From: Reinekea sp. G2M2-21
GTDB lineage: Bacteria; Pseudomonadota; Gammaproteobacteria; Pseudomonadales; Natronospirillaceae
Assembly: GCF_015687175.1 (NCBI RefSeq)
Contig: NZ_JADPQG010000001.1
Coordinates: 620,001-684,000, forward strand
Length of the DNA stretch: 64,000 nucleotides
Direction of reading: 5' to 3'
Shown one piece after another: positions 37,385 to 46,538 of the stretch. Below the pieces are notes generated by a model that worked only from the letters and a program-made list of their open reading frames with translations, made no database searches and had not been told where the DNA came from. Position numbers and translations under genes: made by a program. How positions within the stretch are numbered: position 1 is the first letter of the stretch; the number at the start of each line of letters is the position of its first letter.

Positions 37385-38227
37385 ATGATTCGAAAGTGTT
37401 TGTTTCCTGTGGGTGGCTACGGCACTCGCTTTTTACCCGCGACCAAGGCCTTGCCAAAAGAAATGTTGCCTGTCGTCAACAAACCTCTGGTGCAATACGG
37501 CGTGGAAGAATCGATTGAGGCCGGTTTGAATTACATCGGGTTTGTAACAGGACGTGGTAAGCGCGCCATCGCTGATCATTTTGACATTTCTTATGAACTG
37601 GAACATCAGATCAATGGCTCAGCGAAAGAACAGTATTTGCAGTCAATCCGTCACGTGATGGATGAAGGCGTTTTTTCCTACACGCGGCAAAAAGAAATGA
37701 AAGGACTTGGGCATGCAATTTTGGCTGGCGAGACATTGGTGGGTAACGAACCCTTCGGTGTCGTCTTAGCTGATGACTTGTGCGTTAACGATGACGGAGA
37801 AGACAACGTTCTGGCGCAAATGGTGAAGGTTCATAAGCAGTTCCGTTGTTCCATTGTCGCGGTTATGGAAGTTCCAGATGATGAAATTCATAAATACGGT
37901 GTTATTGCTGGAGAAGCAATGAAAGACGGCTTGTACAGGGTGAGCGACATGGTGGAAAAGCCAGCGAAAGAGGACGCTCCAAGTAACCTTGCGGTAATTG
38001 GCCGTTATATTTTAACACCGGATATCTTTGATATCCTGAAGGTCACTGAGCCGGGTATTAACAACGAAATTCAGTTGACTGACGCATTAAAACAACAGGC
38101 GCAAGATGGTGTAGTGTTGGCTTATCGATTTAAAGGCACTCGCTTCGATTGTGGGTCAGTTCAGGGGTTTGTTGAAGCGACTAATTTCTGTTACCAGAAT
38201 CTGTATCTGACCGGAAAAGGAAACTGA
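37385..38227 (+). CDS. galU: UTP-glucose-1-phosphate uridylyltransferase
   Basis: GalU makes UDP-glucose from UTP and glucose-1-phosphate, feeding exopolysaccharide, LPS and osmolyte synthesis. The 280-residue product starts MIRKCLFPVGGYGTRFLPATKA, the nucleotide-binding beginning of the family, followed by LPKEMLPVVNKPLVQYGVEE and a catalytic VEKP segment. Length is normal. AAGGAAGG is 6-9 bases upstream. It stands alone with its own strong terminator. Confidence 0.96.
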   Translation: MIRKCLFPVGGYGTRFLPATKALPKEMLPVVNKPLVQYGVEESIEAGLNYIGFVTGRGKRAIADHFDISYELEHQINGSAKEQYLQSIRHVMDEGVFSYTRQKEMKGLGHAILAGETLVGNEPFGVVLADDLCVNDDGEDNVLAQMVKVHKQFRCSIVAVMEVPDDEIHKYGVIAGEAMKDGLYRVSDMVEKPAKEDAPSNLAVIGRYILTPDIFDILKVTEPGINNEIQLTDALKQQAQDGVVLAYRFKGTRFDCGSVQGFVEATNFCYQNLYLTGKGN

Positions 38228-38592
38228 GGCAGTATAGCTGTTGGCGCTTGTTGGGTGTCTGGCATGACAAATTGGGCGAAGGAAATACCTTCGCCCAATT
38301 TATTTTTACGTCCTTGTATGTCGGTCCCTGTTCATTTCCCTGATGCACAATCCATTGTGCCTGCCGTCCCTCGGCTATCATCTCCCTTCACTCAAGCTCT
38401 TCATGCTTTGCCGCAGCGCCTTAAGTGGGTGTACTTTAACATTAGCTGGACAGCGGTGAAGTTTTATTGTCAAAGTATTGTCAGGGTTAACTGTTCGTGG
38501 CTTATAGTGCGACTATTGGATGTTGAGCCGGTCGGTCTTGATTTATAAAGGACCAGTAAGTGTTGAGCAGCCAATTCGCTAAGGCAATAAAA
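38228..38592. other. Intergenic region after galU
   Basis: Beyond the galU terminator this stretch holds a palindrome GCACAAT-CC-ATTGTGC (38345-38360) and nothing else I can assign. A short frame at 38255-38548 runs through the terminator, so it is rejected as a gene. Confidence 0.5.
38269..38308 (+). terminator. Rho-independent terminator of galU
   Basis: AAATTGGGCGAAGG (38269-38282), loop AAATA, CCTTCGCCCAATTT (38288-38301), then ATTTTTA. The stem is 14 perfect base pairs. Confidence 0.93.
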
Positions 38593-38611
38593 AGCCCGGC
38601 ATTGCCGGGCT
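38589..38611 (-). terminator. Rho-independent terminator of aceF
   Basis: On the minus strand AGCCCGGC, loop AAT, GCCGGGCT, then TTTTTATT; 22 bases past the aceF stop. Confidence 0.9.
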
Positions 38612-38633
38612 GAGTTACTTCAACTGGGTCTGC

Positions 38634-40532
38634 TTACAATACCAGACGACGAACGTCGCTGAGGACCTGCGTGAGATAGGTTGTGAATTTAGCAGCGTCC
38701 GCACCATTGATCGCCCGATGATCATAAGACAGCGACAGCGGTGTGAATGTGCGTGGTACAAATTCTTTACCATTCCAATGCGGTTTAACAGAATTTTTGG
38801 ATATCCCGAGAATAGCGACTTCGGGTGCGTTAACGATCGGCGTGAAGGCCGTACCACCCAATCCACCCAAGCTCGATACCGTGAAACAGCCACCTTGCAT
38901 TTCAGCGGGTTTCACTTTGCCATCACGCCCACGTTTGGCGAAATCAATGATTTCTTCAGCGATTTGCCAAATGGACTTTTTATCCGCATCTTTGATGACC
39001 GGCACAATCAACCCATTTGGAGTATCAACGGCTACGCCAATGTTAATGTAGTGCTTCTGCGCATAACGTTTGCCGTCAGCCAACAGCGATACATTGAATT
39101 TTGGATACTCCGCTAAACCAGAGGCGCAAGCCTTGACGATAAAGGCCAGCGGACTAATTTTCACGCCACGCTTTTCCATTTCTGGTTTAAGCGATTGACG
39201 GAAGCTCTCTGTATCGGTTACATCCGCTTCGTCGAACTGAGTGACGTGAGGAATCACCAGTGAATTTCGAACCATATTGACCGCGGTAATTTGCTGTATA
39301 CGGTTCATTTCAACGATGTCGACTTCGCCGAATTTGGAGAAATCCTGATCCGGAACGGAGGGTAAACCAGCACCAGCCGTTGGTTGTTGAGGCTCCTGTA
39401 AGCGCTTTTTAACCCAACCGGCGACATCGTCTTTGATAATTCGTCCGCGTGGACCACTGCCCGGTACGAAGGCAAGATCAACACCAAATTCGCGGGCTAA
39501 GCGTCGCACAGCAGGCCCGGCGTGTACGTTTTTACTCGGCTTAGTCGGAGCTTTTTCGTAGGCATGTGCCAACACCGGTGCCGGCGGTGTTGCTGCTGCT
39601 TTAGGTTCGGACGTCGAGGATTGTGTTGTTGCCGGTGCTGGCGACTGCTTAGGCGAACTCGCAGCAGCCCCTTGGGCCTTAACGGTTAGCAGTAACACGC
39701 CCTGTGATACATCGTCCCCTTCGTTCACCGCTACTTTGATCACCTCACCTGCGACGGGAGAGGGGACATCCATAGAGGCCTTGTCCGATTCCAACACGAC
39801 GATGGTGTCTTCTTCTTTCAGATAATCGCCTGGTTTTACAGCGATTTCGATAACCTTTGCGCTGTCCATACCGATATCCGGTACCTTAACTTCCTGTACT
39901 TCAGACGCTGTTGGCGGTGTCGTTGCGCTGGGTACTGGGGCTGTCGTTGCCGGACTGGCTGTGGCCGCTGCTGGAGCAGCAGATGCTGTTTTCAGTTCTA
40001 ATAAAACAGACCCTTCAGAGACGCTGTCGCCTTCGGTTACTTTAATAGCGACGACTTCGCCTGCTTTTGGTGCTGGTACGTCCATTGATGCTTTGTCTGA
40101 CTCCAACACTACAAGCGTGTCTTCTTCAGCAATGATATCGCCAACTTTGACGGCGATTTCAATCACATTGGCACTGTCCATGCCAATGTCCGGTACGCTG
40201 ATTGTTTCCACTGCTGAACCAGCGGCAGGTGATGGCGCTTGGGCAACATCCTCGGATTTAACGGCAGTCGTCGGTTCGGCGGCTTCTGCGGCCACACCTT
40301 CCACTTCAAGGTAGATCAGTTCATCCCCTTCAGAGACGGAATCTCCTTCATTGATTTTGATCTGAACGATTTTGCCCGCGACAGGGGAGGGTACGTCCAT
40401 CGAGGCTTTGTCCGACTCCAACACGATAATGGTGTCATCGACATTGACCGTATCACCGGGTTTAACGCTCACCTCGATGCAGGTGGCCGAATCCATACCG
40501 ATGTCGGGTACTCGGATAATTTCAGTTGTCAT
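38634..40532 (-). CDS. aceF: Pyruvate dehydrogenase E2 (dihydrolipoamide acetyltransferase) with three lipoyl domains
   Basis: E2 is the core of the pyruvate dehydrogenase complex and moves acetyl groups to CoA. The 632-residue product has three tandem lipoyl domains, with lipoylated lysines in DKASM at about residues 42, 147 and 251, joined by long Ala/Pro/Thr-rich linkers. Then come the peripheral subunit-binding domain (HAGPAVRRLAREFGVDL, about 336-375) and the acetyltransferase domain with the active-site motif SLSYDHRAINGADAAKF near the C-terminus. It is 22 bases downstream of aceE. The dihydrolipoamide dehydrogenase (lpd) is not in the window. Confidence 0.96.
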   Translation of the reverse strand: MTTEIIRVPDIGMDSATCIEVSVKPGDTVNVDDTIIVLESDKASMDVPSPVAGKIVQIKINEGDSVSEGDELIYLEVEGVAAEAAEPTTAVKSEDVAQAPSPAAGSAVETISVPDIGMDSANVIEIAVKVGDIIAEEDTLVVLESDKASMDVPAPKAGEVVAIKVTEGDSVSEGSVLLELKTASAAPAAATASPATTAPVPSATTPPTASEVQEVKVPDIGMDSAKVIEIAVKPGDYLKEEDTIVVLESDKASMDVPSPVAGEVIKVAVNEGDDVSQGVLLLTVKAQGAAASSPKQSPAPATTQSSTSEPKAAATPPAPVLAHAYEKAPTKPSKNVHAGPAVRRLAREFGVDLAFVPGSGPRGRIIKDDVAGWVKKRLQEPQQPTAGAGLPSVPDQDFSKFGEVDIVEMNRIQQITAVNMVRNSLVIPHVTQFDEADVTDTESFRQSLKPEMEKRGVKISPLAFIVKACASGLAEYPKFNVSLLADGKRYAQKHYINIGVAVDTPNGLIVPVIKDADKKSIWQIAEEIIDFAKRGRDGKVKPAEMQGGCFTVSSLGGLGGTAFTPIVNAPEVAILGISKNSVKPHWNGKEFVPRTFTPLSLSYDHRAINGADAAKFTTYLTQVLSDVRRLVL

Positions 40533-40554
40533 GAAAAAACTCCTAAATCCGCAA

Positions 40555-43215
40555 TTACACTGTCATTGGGTTTGGTTTGTTGACGTCCAGACCAAGCTTG
40601 TTAATTGCTTCAGTCACCACTTTTGCTTCGATCGTTCCTTCGTCTGCCAATGCTTTCAGCGCCGCAAGGGTGATCCAGTTCCGGTCAACTTCAAAGAAGT
40701 GACGCAACTGCGCACGGGAATCGGAACGTCCAAAACCATCCGTACCTAAGACATGGTAATCCTGAGGCACCCATTTGCGGATTTGGTTGCCGTAATTCTT
40801 CATATAATCGCTGGCTGAAACCACAGGCCCACGTCGCCCCTTGAGTAACTGGGTAACATACGCTTCACGCGGTTTCGCTTCAGGGTTAAGCAGGTTCTCC
40901 CGGTCTGCATCCAGACCCTCACGGGTCAGTTCGTTGTAACTGGTTACGGCCCAGACATCGACCTGCACGCCCCAGTCTTCACGCAACATTTCGGCAGCCG
41001 CTCGGACTTCCTGCATGATGGAGCCCGATCCCATCAACTGCACAGCCTTCTTACCTTTCTTGACACCGTCTTCCAGCAAGTACATACCTTTTTTGATGCC
41101 TTCAACCATGGTGTCATCGACCAAACCAGGGTGCTGGTAATTTTCATTCAGTGTGGTGATGTAGTAGAAGACATTTTCCTGGTTCTGCACCATGCGTTTC
41201 AGACCATCTTGAATGATGGTGGCAATTTCATAACCATAGGTGGCGTCATAGGTCACACAGTTCGGAATTGTGCCCGCCAGAATATGACTGTGACCATCTT
41301 GATGCTGCAAGCCTTCACCGTTCAGTGTGGTACGACCGGATGTGGCGCCTATCAGGAAGCCGCGAGCCTGCAAATCACCTGATGCCCAGGCCAGGTCGCC
41401 AATGCGTTGGAAGCCAAACATCGAATAGTAGACGTAAAACGGAATTAACTGATGGTTGTAAGTACTGTAAGACGTCGCCGCGGCAATCCAGGAGCTCATG
41501 GCACCGGATTCGTTAATGCCTTCTTGCAGAATCTGGCCTTTGATGTCTTCTTTGTACCACATGACCTGGTTTTTATCCTGCGGAATGTAAGTTTGACCCC
41601 AAGGAGAATAAATACCAAATTGACGGAACATACCTTCCATACCAAAGGTACGGGCTTCGTCCGGTACGATTGGCACAATACGATCGCCAATCTGTTTGTC
41701 TTTCATGAGCTGCGACAACATACGCACGAAACTCATGGTAGTCGAAATCTCGCGATCGCCGGACTCTTTGGTGATTGAATCGAATGCCTCCAGCGCGGGT
41801 ACTTCTAATTGAGAATCCGCTTTCTGGCGACGAACCGGCAAATAACCACCCAGGCTGTTTCGGTGATTACGAATGTATTGCATTTCCGGGCTGTTTTCGT
41901 TCGGACGGTAGAACGGGATTTTGCCCGCTTCGAGATCAGCATCGCTTATAGGAACACCGCAACGATCACGGAACTGTTTCAAATCTTCAACAGACAGTTT
42001 TTTCAGTGAATGCGTCATGTTCTTCGCTTCACCGGCTTCAATTCCATAGCCTTTGACGGTATGTGCCAGGATCACAGTAGGTTGACCATTGTTGTCGTTG
42101 ACCGCTTTCTGGAATGCTGCGTAGACTTTGTAAGGGTCGTGGCCTCCACGGTTCAAACGGAAAATATCGTCATCCGATAAATCCTTCACCAACTCAGCCA
42201 ATTCCGGGTATTTGCCGAAGAAGTGTTCGCGGGTATAGGCACCGCCATGAGACTTGTAGGCTTGCAACTCACCGTCAACGACTTCATCCATGCGCTTCTG
42301 CAGCAGACCTTTCTTGTCGGCAGCAAACAGTTTGTCCCAATGACGACCCCAAACTACCTTAATAACGTTCCAGCCAGCACCGCGGAACATGCCTTCGAGT
42401 TCTTGAATGATTTTGCCGTTACCGCGAACCGGACCATCCAGTCGCTGAAGGTTACAGTTAATAACGAAGTTCAGGTTGTCGAGGTGTTCACGACCGGCAA
42501 GGGAAATCGCACCCAGAGACTCGGGCTCGTCCATTTCGCCGTCGCCGAGGAATGCCCAAACACGGCCACCTTTTTCGATTTTTTCATGGTTTTCCAGGTA
42601 ACGCATAACGTGTGCCTGGTAAATAGCCTGAATAGGCCCCAAACCCATTGATACCGTTGGGAATTGCCAGTAGTCCGGCATTAACCAAGGGTGTGGGTAG
42701 GAAGATAAACCTTTGCCATCGACTTCGCGACGGAAGTTGTCGAGTTGTTCATCGGTGAGTCGACCTTCCACATAAGAACGAGCGTAAATACCCGGAGAGA
42801 TGTGTCCTTGGAAATAAATCATATCGCCAGGGTGGGTTGCTGTAGGAGCTCGCCAGAAATGGTTGAAACCGATGTCGTATAAGGTTGCAGACGACTGGAA
42901 GCTGGAGATGTGCCCGCCCAGATCATCGCCTGATTTATTGGCACGTACGACCATGGCAACGGCATTCCAGCGAATCATCGCACGGATTTTTCGCTCCAGT
43001 TCGTTGTCACCGGGGTATTTAGGTTCTTGGTCTAAACGAATTGTGTTGCGGAATGGTGTATTGATCGCAAACGGGACATCTTCACCCGAATGAGACACTT
43101 CATCCGATAACCGCTTTAATAGAAACTGCGCGCGGTCATTACCTTCTTCGCGGACAACAGATGCCAACGCGTCAAGCCATTCCCGTGTTTCAATAGGATC
43201 TATATCGTGTTCCAT
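40555..43215 (-). CDS. aceE: Pyruvate dehydrogenase E1 component, homodimeric type
   Basis: E1 decarboxylates pyruvate with thiamine diphosphate and reductively acetylates the E2 lipoyl groups. The 886-residue length is that of the homodimeric gammaproteobacterial form. The thiamine-diphosphate motif GDGEMDEPESLGAISLAGRE ends at about residue 246 and the N-terminal MEHDIDPIETREWLDALASV is typical. It leads the aceEF operon. No pdhR gene lies nearby; instead the hexR-pyk gene pair is upstream. Confidence 0.97.
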   Translation of the reverse strand: MEHDIDPIETREWLDALASVVREEGNDRAQFLLKRLSDEVSHSGEDVPFAINTPFRNTIRLDQEPKYPGDNELERKIRAMIRWNAVAMVVRANKSGDDLGGHISSFQSSATLYDIGFNHFWRAPTATHPGDMIYFQGHISPGIYARSYVEGRLTDEQLDNFRREVDGKGLSSYPHPWLMPDYWQFPTVSMGLGPIQAIYQAHVMRYLENHEKIEKGGRVWAFLGDGEMDEPESLGAISLAGREHLDNLNFVINCNLQRLDGPVRGNGKIIQELEGMFRGAGWNVIKVVWGRHWDKLFAADKKGLLQKRMDEVVDGELQAYKSHGGAYTREHFFGKYPELAELVKDLSDDDIFRLNRGGHDPYKVYAAFQKAVNDNNGQPTVILAHTVKGYGIEAGEAKNMTHSLKKLSVEDLKQFRDRCGVPISDADLEAGKIPFYRPNENSPEMQYIRNHRNSLGGYLPVRRQKADSQLEVPALEAFDSITKESGDREISTTMSFVRMLSQLMKDKQIGDRIVPIVPDEARTFGMEGMFRQFGIYSPWGQTYIPQDKNQVMWYKEDIKGQILQEGINESGAMSSWIAAATSYSTYNHQLIPFYVYYSMFGFQRIGDLAWASGDLQARGFLIGATSGRTTLNGEGLQHQDGHSHILAGTIPNCVTYDATYGYEIATIIQDGLKRMVQNQENVFYYITTLNENYQHPGLVDDTMVEGIKKGMYLLEDGVKKGKKAVQLMGSGSIMQEVRAAAEMLREDWGVQVDVWAVTSYNELTREGLDADRENLLNPEAKPREAYVTQLLKGRRGPVVSASDYMKNYGNQIRKWVPQDYHVLGTDGFGRSDSRAQLRHFFEVDRNWITLAALKALADEGTIEAKVVTEAINKLGLDVNKPNPMTV

Positions 43216-43267
43216 AGAGTTAAACCCTCTTCCCCAATGGTAAACGGACTGCTGCCGTTATTAAGTG

Positions 43268-43282
43268 TGTAAAAAAAATTCA
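43268..43282. promoter_or_regulatory. Weak HexR-like site upstream of aceE
   Basis: TGTAAAAAAAATTCA resembles the HexR box (TGTAATTAAATTACA) at most positions but lies in an A-rich tract where chance matches are common. It is 53 bases upstream of aceE. Confidence 0.25.
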
Positions 43283-43424
43283 ATAAAGCTTAGCAGGCTA
43301 AATTAAAACTTTCTGTGTTGAATTTGCTTCACAAGAGAGCAAATTCTTATTCCGTTATTAGCAATAATTCGGATTTAGCGAGACTTGGCTTTTGGGCGAA
43401 ATTTCGCTTTTTTCGATGCCGGAA

Positions 43425-43451
43425 CGGAAAACGGCAGCCGAAGCTGCCGTT
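43425..43451 (-). terminator. Rho-independent terminator of pyk
   Basis: On the minus strand AACGGCAGC, loop TTCG, GCTGCCGTT, then TTCC. The stem is 9 perfect base pairs on a stable tetraloop, 29 bases past the pyk stop. The T-run is short. Confidence 0.78.
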
Positions 43452-43480
43452 GTTCATTAAATTGTCATGTGGGCGCCTTT

Positions 43481-44935
43481 TTACAGGATATTGCCGACAC
43501 TTACAATCTTAAATGTGTTTGAGCCGCCGTGAACGCCCTGATGATCACCATAGGCGAGAATGACCAGATCGCCATCCTTCACGATTCCACGTTTCTTGAC
43601 TTCATCTACGGCGAGTTTGTTGACCTGAGCACTGGCAAAGGAAGTATCGTCAAACGGTATGGCCTCAACGCCACGATATAAAGCAACCCGACGCTGAGTG
43701 CTTTCATGTCGGGTCAGTGCATAGATGGGGAGTCCGGAACTGATGCGCGACATCCACTTTGGCGAAGAGCCGGACTCAGTCATGCAGAGAATAGCCTTTA
43801 CACCGCGCAGATGGTTAGCGGCGTACATGACGGACATGGCGATAGCTTCGTCAATTCGTTTGAACTCGCTGCCAATTCTGTGCCGTGACACGGTCGTCAG
43901 TTTGTGTTTTTCCGCACCAAGACAGATATCACTCATGTGTTTAACTGTTTCTACCGGGTAGTTACCGGCGGCAGTTTCCGCAGAGCACATGATTGCATCA
44001 GTCCCATCCAAAACGGCATTGGCCACGTCAAAAACTTCCGCCCGGGTCGGAAATGGATTGTCGATCATCGATTCCATCATTTGAGTGGCGGTGATGACAA
44101 TTTTATCCAGAGTTCGCGCACGTTTAATGATGTGTTTCTGGACGCCAATCAGTTCAGGATCACCTATTTCTACCCCCAAGTCGCCCCGGGCAACCATGAC
44201 GACATCCGAAGCCAGGATAATTTTATCCAGGTTTTCATGATCCAGCGTTGCTTCCGCGCGTTCCAATTTAGCCACCAATTCCGCCGTTGAGCCTGCGGCG
44301 TTGAGCAATTGTCGAGCTTCAACCATGTCTTCCGGACCACGGGGGAAAGAAACGGCTACATAGTCCACGCCAATTTCGGTGGCGGTTAAAATATCCTGTT
44401 TGTCTTTGTCAGTCAGCGCTGCAGCCGATAGGCCACCGCCCAGTTTGTTAATACCTTTGTTATTAGACAAAGGACCGCCTTGAGTCACGATGGTGTGCAC
44501 CGCTTGGCCAACGACTTTTTCAACCTTGACCTTAACCCTGCCGTCGTCGAGAAGATAGACGTCACCAGGCGCACTGTCACTCGCCAGCGCCGGGTAGTCG
44601 ATACCGACCCGTTCACTGTTACCATTGTTTTTGTCAAAGTCCACATCCAGGACGAATGCCTGGCCTTCAACCAGTTTAACTTTCTGATTATCCTTAAAGC
44701 GCGCAATTCGAATTTTAGGACCTTGCAGGTCGGCCAGGATAGCGACCGGTGGCAGCCCCAGTTTTTTAGTTATGGCGCGAACTTCGTCCGCGCGACGCTG
44801 ATGATCTGCCGCGTTGCCGTGGGAGAAATTTAATCGAACGGTATTGGCGCCCGCCAGTATGAGTTGTTCTAACACACCTTCTTTATCGGTAGCGGGGCCT
44901 AAGGTAGTGACAATTTTTGTGCGTCTCATGACCAT
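43481..44935 (-). CDS. pyk: Pyruvate kinase, PykA type
   Basis: Pyruvate kinase converts phosphoenolpyruvate and ADP to pyruvate and ATP. The 484-residue product opens [20 protein letters not shown], and carries the metal and substrate motifs [20 protein letters not shown] and [20 protein letters not shown] with the [20 protein letters not shown] segment. The sequence style matches PykA (type II) of Pseudomonas and Shewanella. It lies downstream of hexR, whose product is known to control pyk in related bacteria, and upstream of aceEF, the next pathway step. Confidence 0.95.
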   Translation of the reverse strand: MVMRRTKIVTTLGPATDKEGVLEQLILAGANTVRLNFSHGNAADHQRRADEVRAITKKLGLPPVAILADLQGPKIRIARFKDNQKVKLVEGQAFVLDVDFDKNNGNSERVGIDYPALASDSAPGDVYLLDDGRVKVKVEKVVGQAVHTIVTQGGPLSNNKGINKLGGGLSAAALTDKDKQDILTATEIGVDYVAVSFPRGPEDMVEARQLLNAAGSTAELVAKLERAEATLDHENLDKIILASDVVMVARGDLGVEIGDPELIGVQKHIIKRARTLDKIVITATQMMESMIDNPFPTRAEVFDVANAVLDGTDAIMCSAETAAGNYPVETVKHMSDICLGAEKHKLTTVSRHRIGSEFKRIDEAIAMSVMYAANHLRGVKAILCMTESGSSPKWMSRISSGLPIYALTRHESTQRRVALYRGVEAIPFDDTSFASAQVNKLAVDEVKKRGIVKDGDLVILAYGDHQGVHGGSNTFKIVSVGNIL

Positions 44936-45085
44936 TATGGTGTCTCTCTTAAAAATGAAGTGACAGTCCGAATTGTGCTGTATTCGGATGGTTAACAGGA
45001 ATTCTTTTCAAGCTGCGAGTCGTTGACCGCTGTTAACGTTTCGCCGAGTTATAATGCAAGATCGACTTATGTCCGATCTCAACGT

Positions 45086-45110
45086 AAAAAAGCCCGAATT
45101 GGGCTTTTTT
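45086..45110. terminator. Rho-independent terminator of hexR
   Basis: AAAAAAGCCC (45086-45095), loop GAATT, GGGCTTTTTT (45101-45110). The A/T ends allow use from either strand; hexR stops at 45124. Confidence 0.9.
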
Positions 45111-45123
45111 AATGTCTTTCAGA

Positions 45124-45984
45124 TCAGTCAGTCGGGCTGCTGCTAAACCGCATTTCGGCCAGTACGGTTTTTATTCGTTTCAAATGACTCTGGAATTCTG
45201 GTCCAAGCTTCAATGTTACACCTGTGGCCAATACGTCCAGAATCGTCAGATAAACAATACGTGACGTCATATTAATATAGATGTCTGTATTTTCCTGACT
45301 GTCGACGCCAAGCAGAATATGGCAGTTTTCCGCCAGGGGAGAATGCGGTGTGGTGAGAGCAATCACTGTTGCTCCAGATTCGCGAGCAATACGCGCGGTT
45401 TCCACCAGCGAAATGGTTCGCCCGGTAATGGAAATGATGACCACTACATCCCCGGGTTTTGCGGCTGCTGCGGCCATACGCTGTTGTAAGGCGTCTGTAT
45501 AAGCCGAGCAGGGTGTATTTAACCGGAAAAATTTGTGATGGGCATCCATAGCCACGCTGCCAGATGCACCTAAACCGTAAAAGCCAATTCGCCGCGCCTG
45601 TGAAAGCGCATCTACCGTTCGGCTCAGCGCATTAATGTCGATGGATCGCTTGGCATCGCTCACCGCGCTCATCGTTGCTTCAAAAATCTTGCTGGTATAG
45701 TCCTCAACCCGGTCGTTTGGCTCAACGTTACGGTTGACGTAAGGCGTCCCGGTGGCCAGGCATTGCGCCAGTTTCAGTTTGAAGTCTGGAAAACCGGTAC
45801 AGTCCAGGCTGCGACAAAAGCGGTTTACCGTTGGTTCTGAGACATCGGCTGACTTGGCCAAGCTGGCAATGGAGGAACGAATCGCTTTGTTTGGGTCATT
45901 TAGAATCACTTGAGCGACTTTTCGCTCACTTTTACTGAGGCAACTTGGGTTGGATTTTAAGCGATCTAGAATATTCGTTGTCAT
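45124..45984 (-). CDS. hexR: RpiR-family transcriptional regulator HexR
   Basis: HexR senses the Entner-Doudoroff intermediate 2-keto-3-deoxy-6-phosphogluconate and controls sugar catabolism. The 286-residue product has the RpiR helix-turn-helix (SIASLAKSADVSEPTVNRFCRSLD, about 38-61) followed by a sugar-isomerase (SIS) domain at about 125-265 (RIGFYGLGASGSVAMDAHHKFFRL). Family start and length fit. It diverges from glk and lies upstream of pyk, both known targets in related species. HexR-like boxes are seen upstream of it. Confidence 0.93.
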   Translation of the reverse strand: MTTNILDRLKSNPSCLSKSERKVAQVILNDPNKAIRSSIASLAKSADVSEPTVNRFCRSLDCTGFPDFKLKLAQCLATGTPYVNRNVEPNDRVEDYTSKIFEATMSAVSDAKRSIDINALSRTVDALSQARRIGFYGLGASGSVAMDAHHKFFRLNTPCSAYTDALQQRMAAAAAKPGDVVVIISITGRTISLVETARIARESGATVIALTTPHSPLAENCHILLGVDSQENTDIYINMTSRIVYLTILDVLATGVTLKLGPEFQSHLKRIKTVLAEMRFSSSPTD

Positions 45985-46020
45985 TGTAGTTTTTTTCCAA
46001 ATGTACGATTGCTTCAGAAT

Positions 46021-46035
46021 TGTAGGAAATTCACA
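46021..46035. promoter_or_regulatory. HexR-like box close to hexR
   Basis: TGTAGGAAATTCACA keeps the TGTAR and ACA ends of the HexR box with 2-3 internal differences. It is 37 bases upstream of the hexR start, a place suited to autoregulation. Confidence 0.4.
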
Positions 46036-46163
46036 TCTTGCAGGTAAAGTGATCTAGCTTAAGTATTTTGCAGTTTTTTTGCTACAGTTGGCAGCCGAAG
46101 TAGACACTAATGGCATTACATTCAGTTTACCAGTCATTTTCAGAGTGAATTTTGTTGTCATAT

Positions 46164-46178
46164 TGTAGTAAAATTACT
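46164..46178. promoter_or_regulatory. HexR box in the hexR-glk intergenic region
   Basis: TGTAGTAAAATTACT matches the HexR consensus (TGTARTWAAATTACA) at 14 of 15 positions. It lies 180 bases from hexR and 360 bases from glk. A further inverted repeat TGTAA-N7-TTACA sits at 46385-46401, with wider spacing than a HexR box. Confidence 0.65.
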
Positions 46179-46538
46179 TAAATTGGCAAATCTGGCTATT
46201 AATTAAACAAGATTTGTAAGGATGTTACGCACTTGGGGTTGGGTTATGCGCCCCAAGGAGCATGTTGGGCTGTTTCATGCTCAATTTTGTCGACAGTGAT
46301 TTTAAAGCGGCCATTGGTCGGTTGGGTTGTTGATTCCCATTAAATCGGCTGGCTTATTGATCTGACGCAATAGGTCGGTGTGATGTAAGAGAATGTTACA
46401 AACGAAAACGACCGAACGTGGCAGAATTGTCACGTCTTGATATGAAGTCGTTCTGCCGGCATCTCCGATGATACGAGAGAGTGTAAGTCAGGCAGGATAG
46501 ACGGTTTAAAACAAAAAATTAGATATGAGGAATGAAAC
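46179..46538. promoter_or_regulatory. Long glk upstream region
   Basis: About 360 bases without a gene. I see the TGTAA-N7-TTACA repeat (46385-46401) and ACGTG...CACGT arms (46416-46435), both within 160 bases of glk. No riboswitch pattern is recognised. Confidence 0.45.

Noticed and set aside
38255-38548. 97-residue frame after galU
   Set aside because: It runs through the galU terminator stem and has no family features.
45050-45110. Small RNA between a plus-strand TATAAT and the hexR terminator
   Set aside because: No acceptable -35 at 16-18 bases, and the hairpin is explained by hexR.
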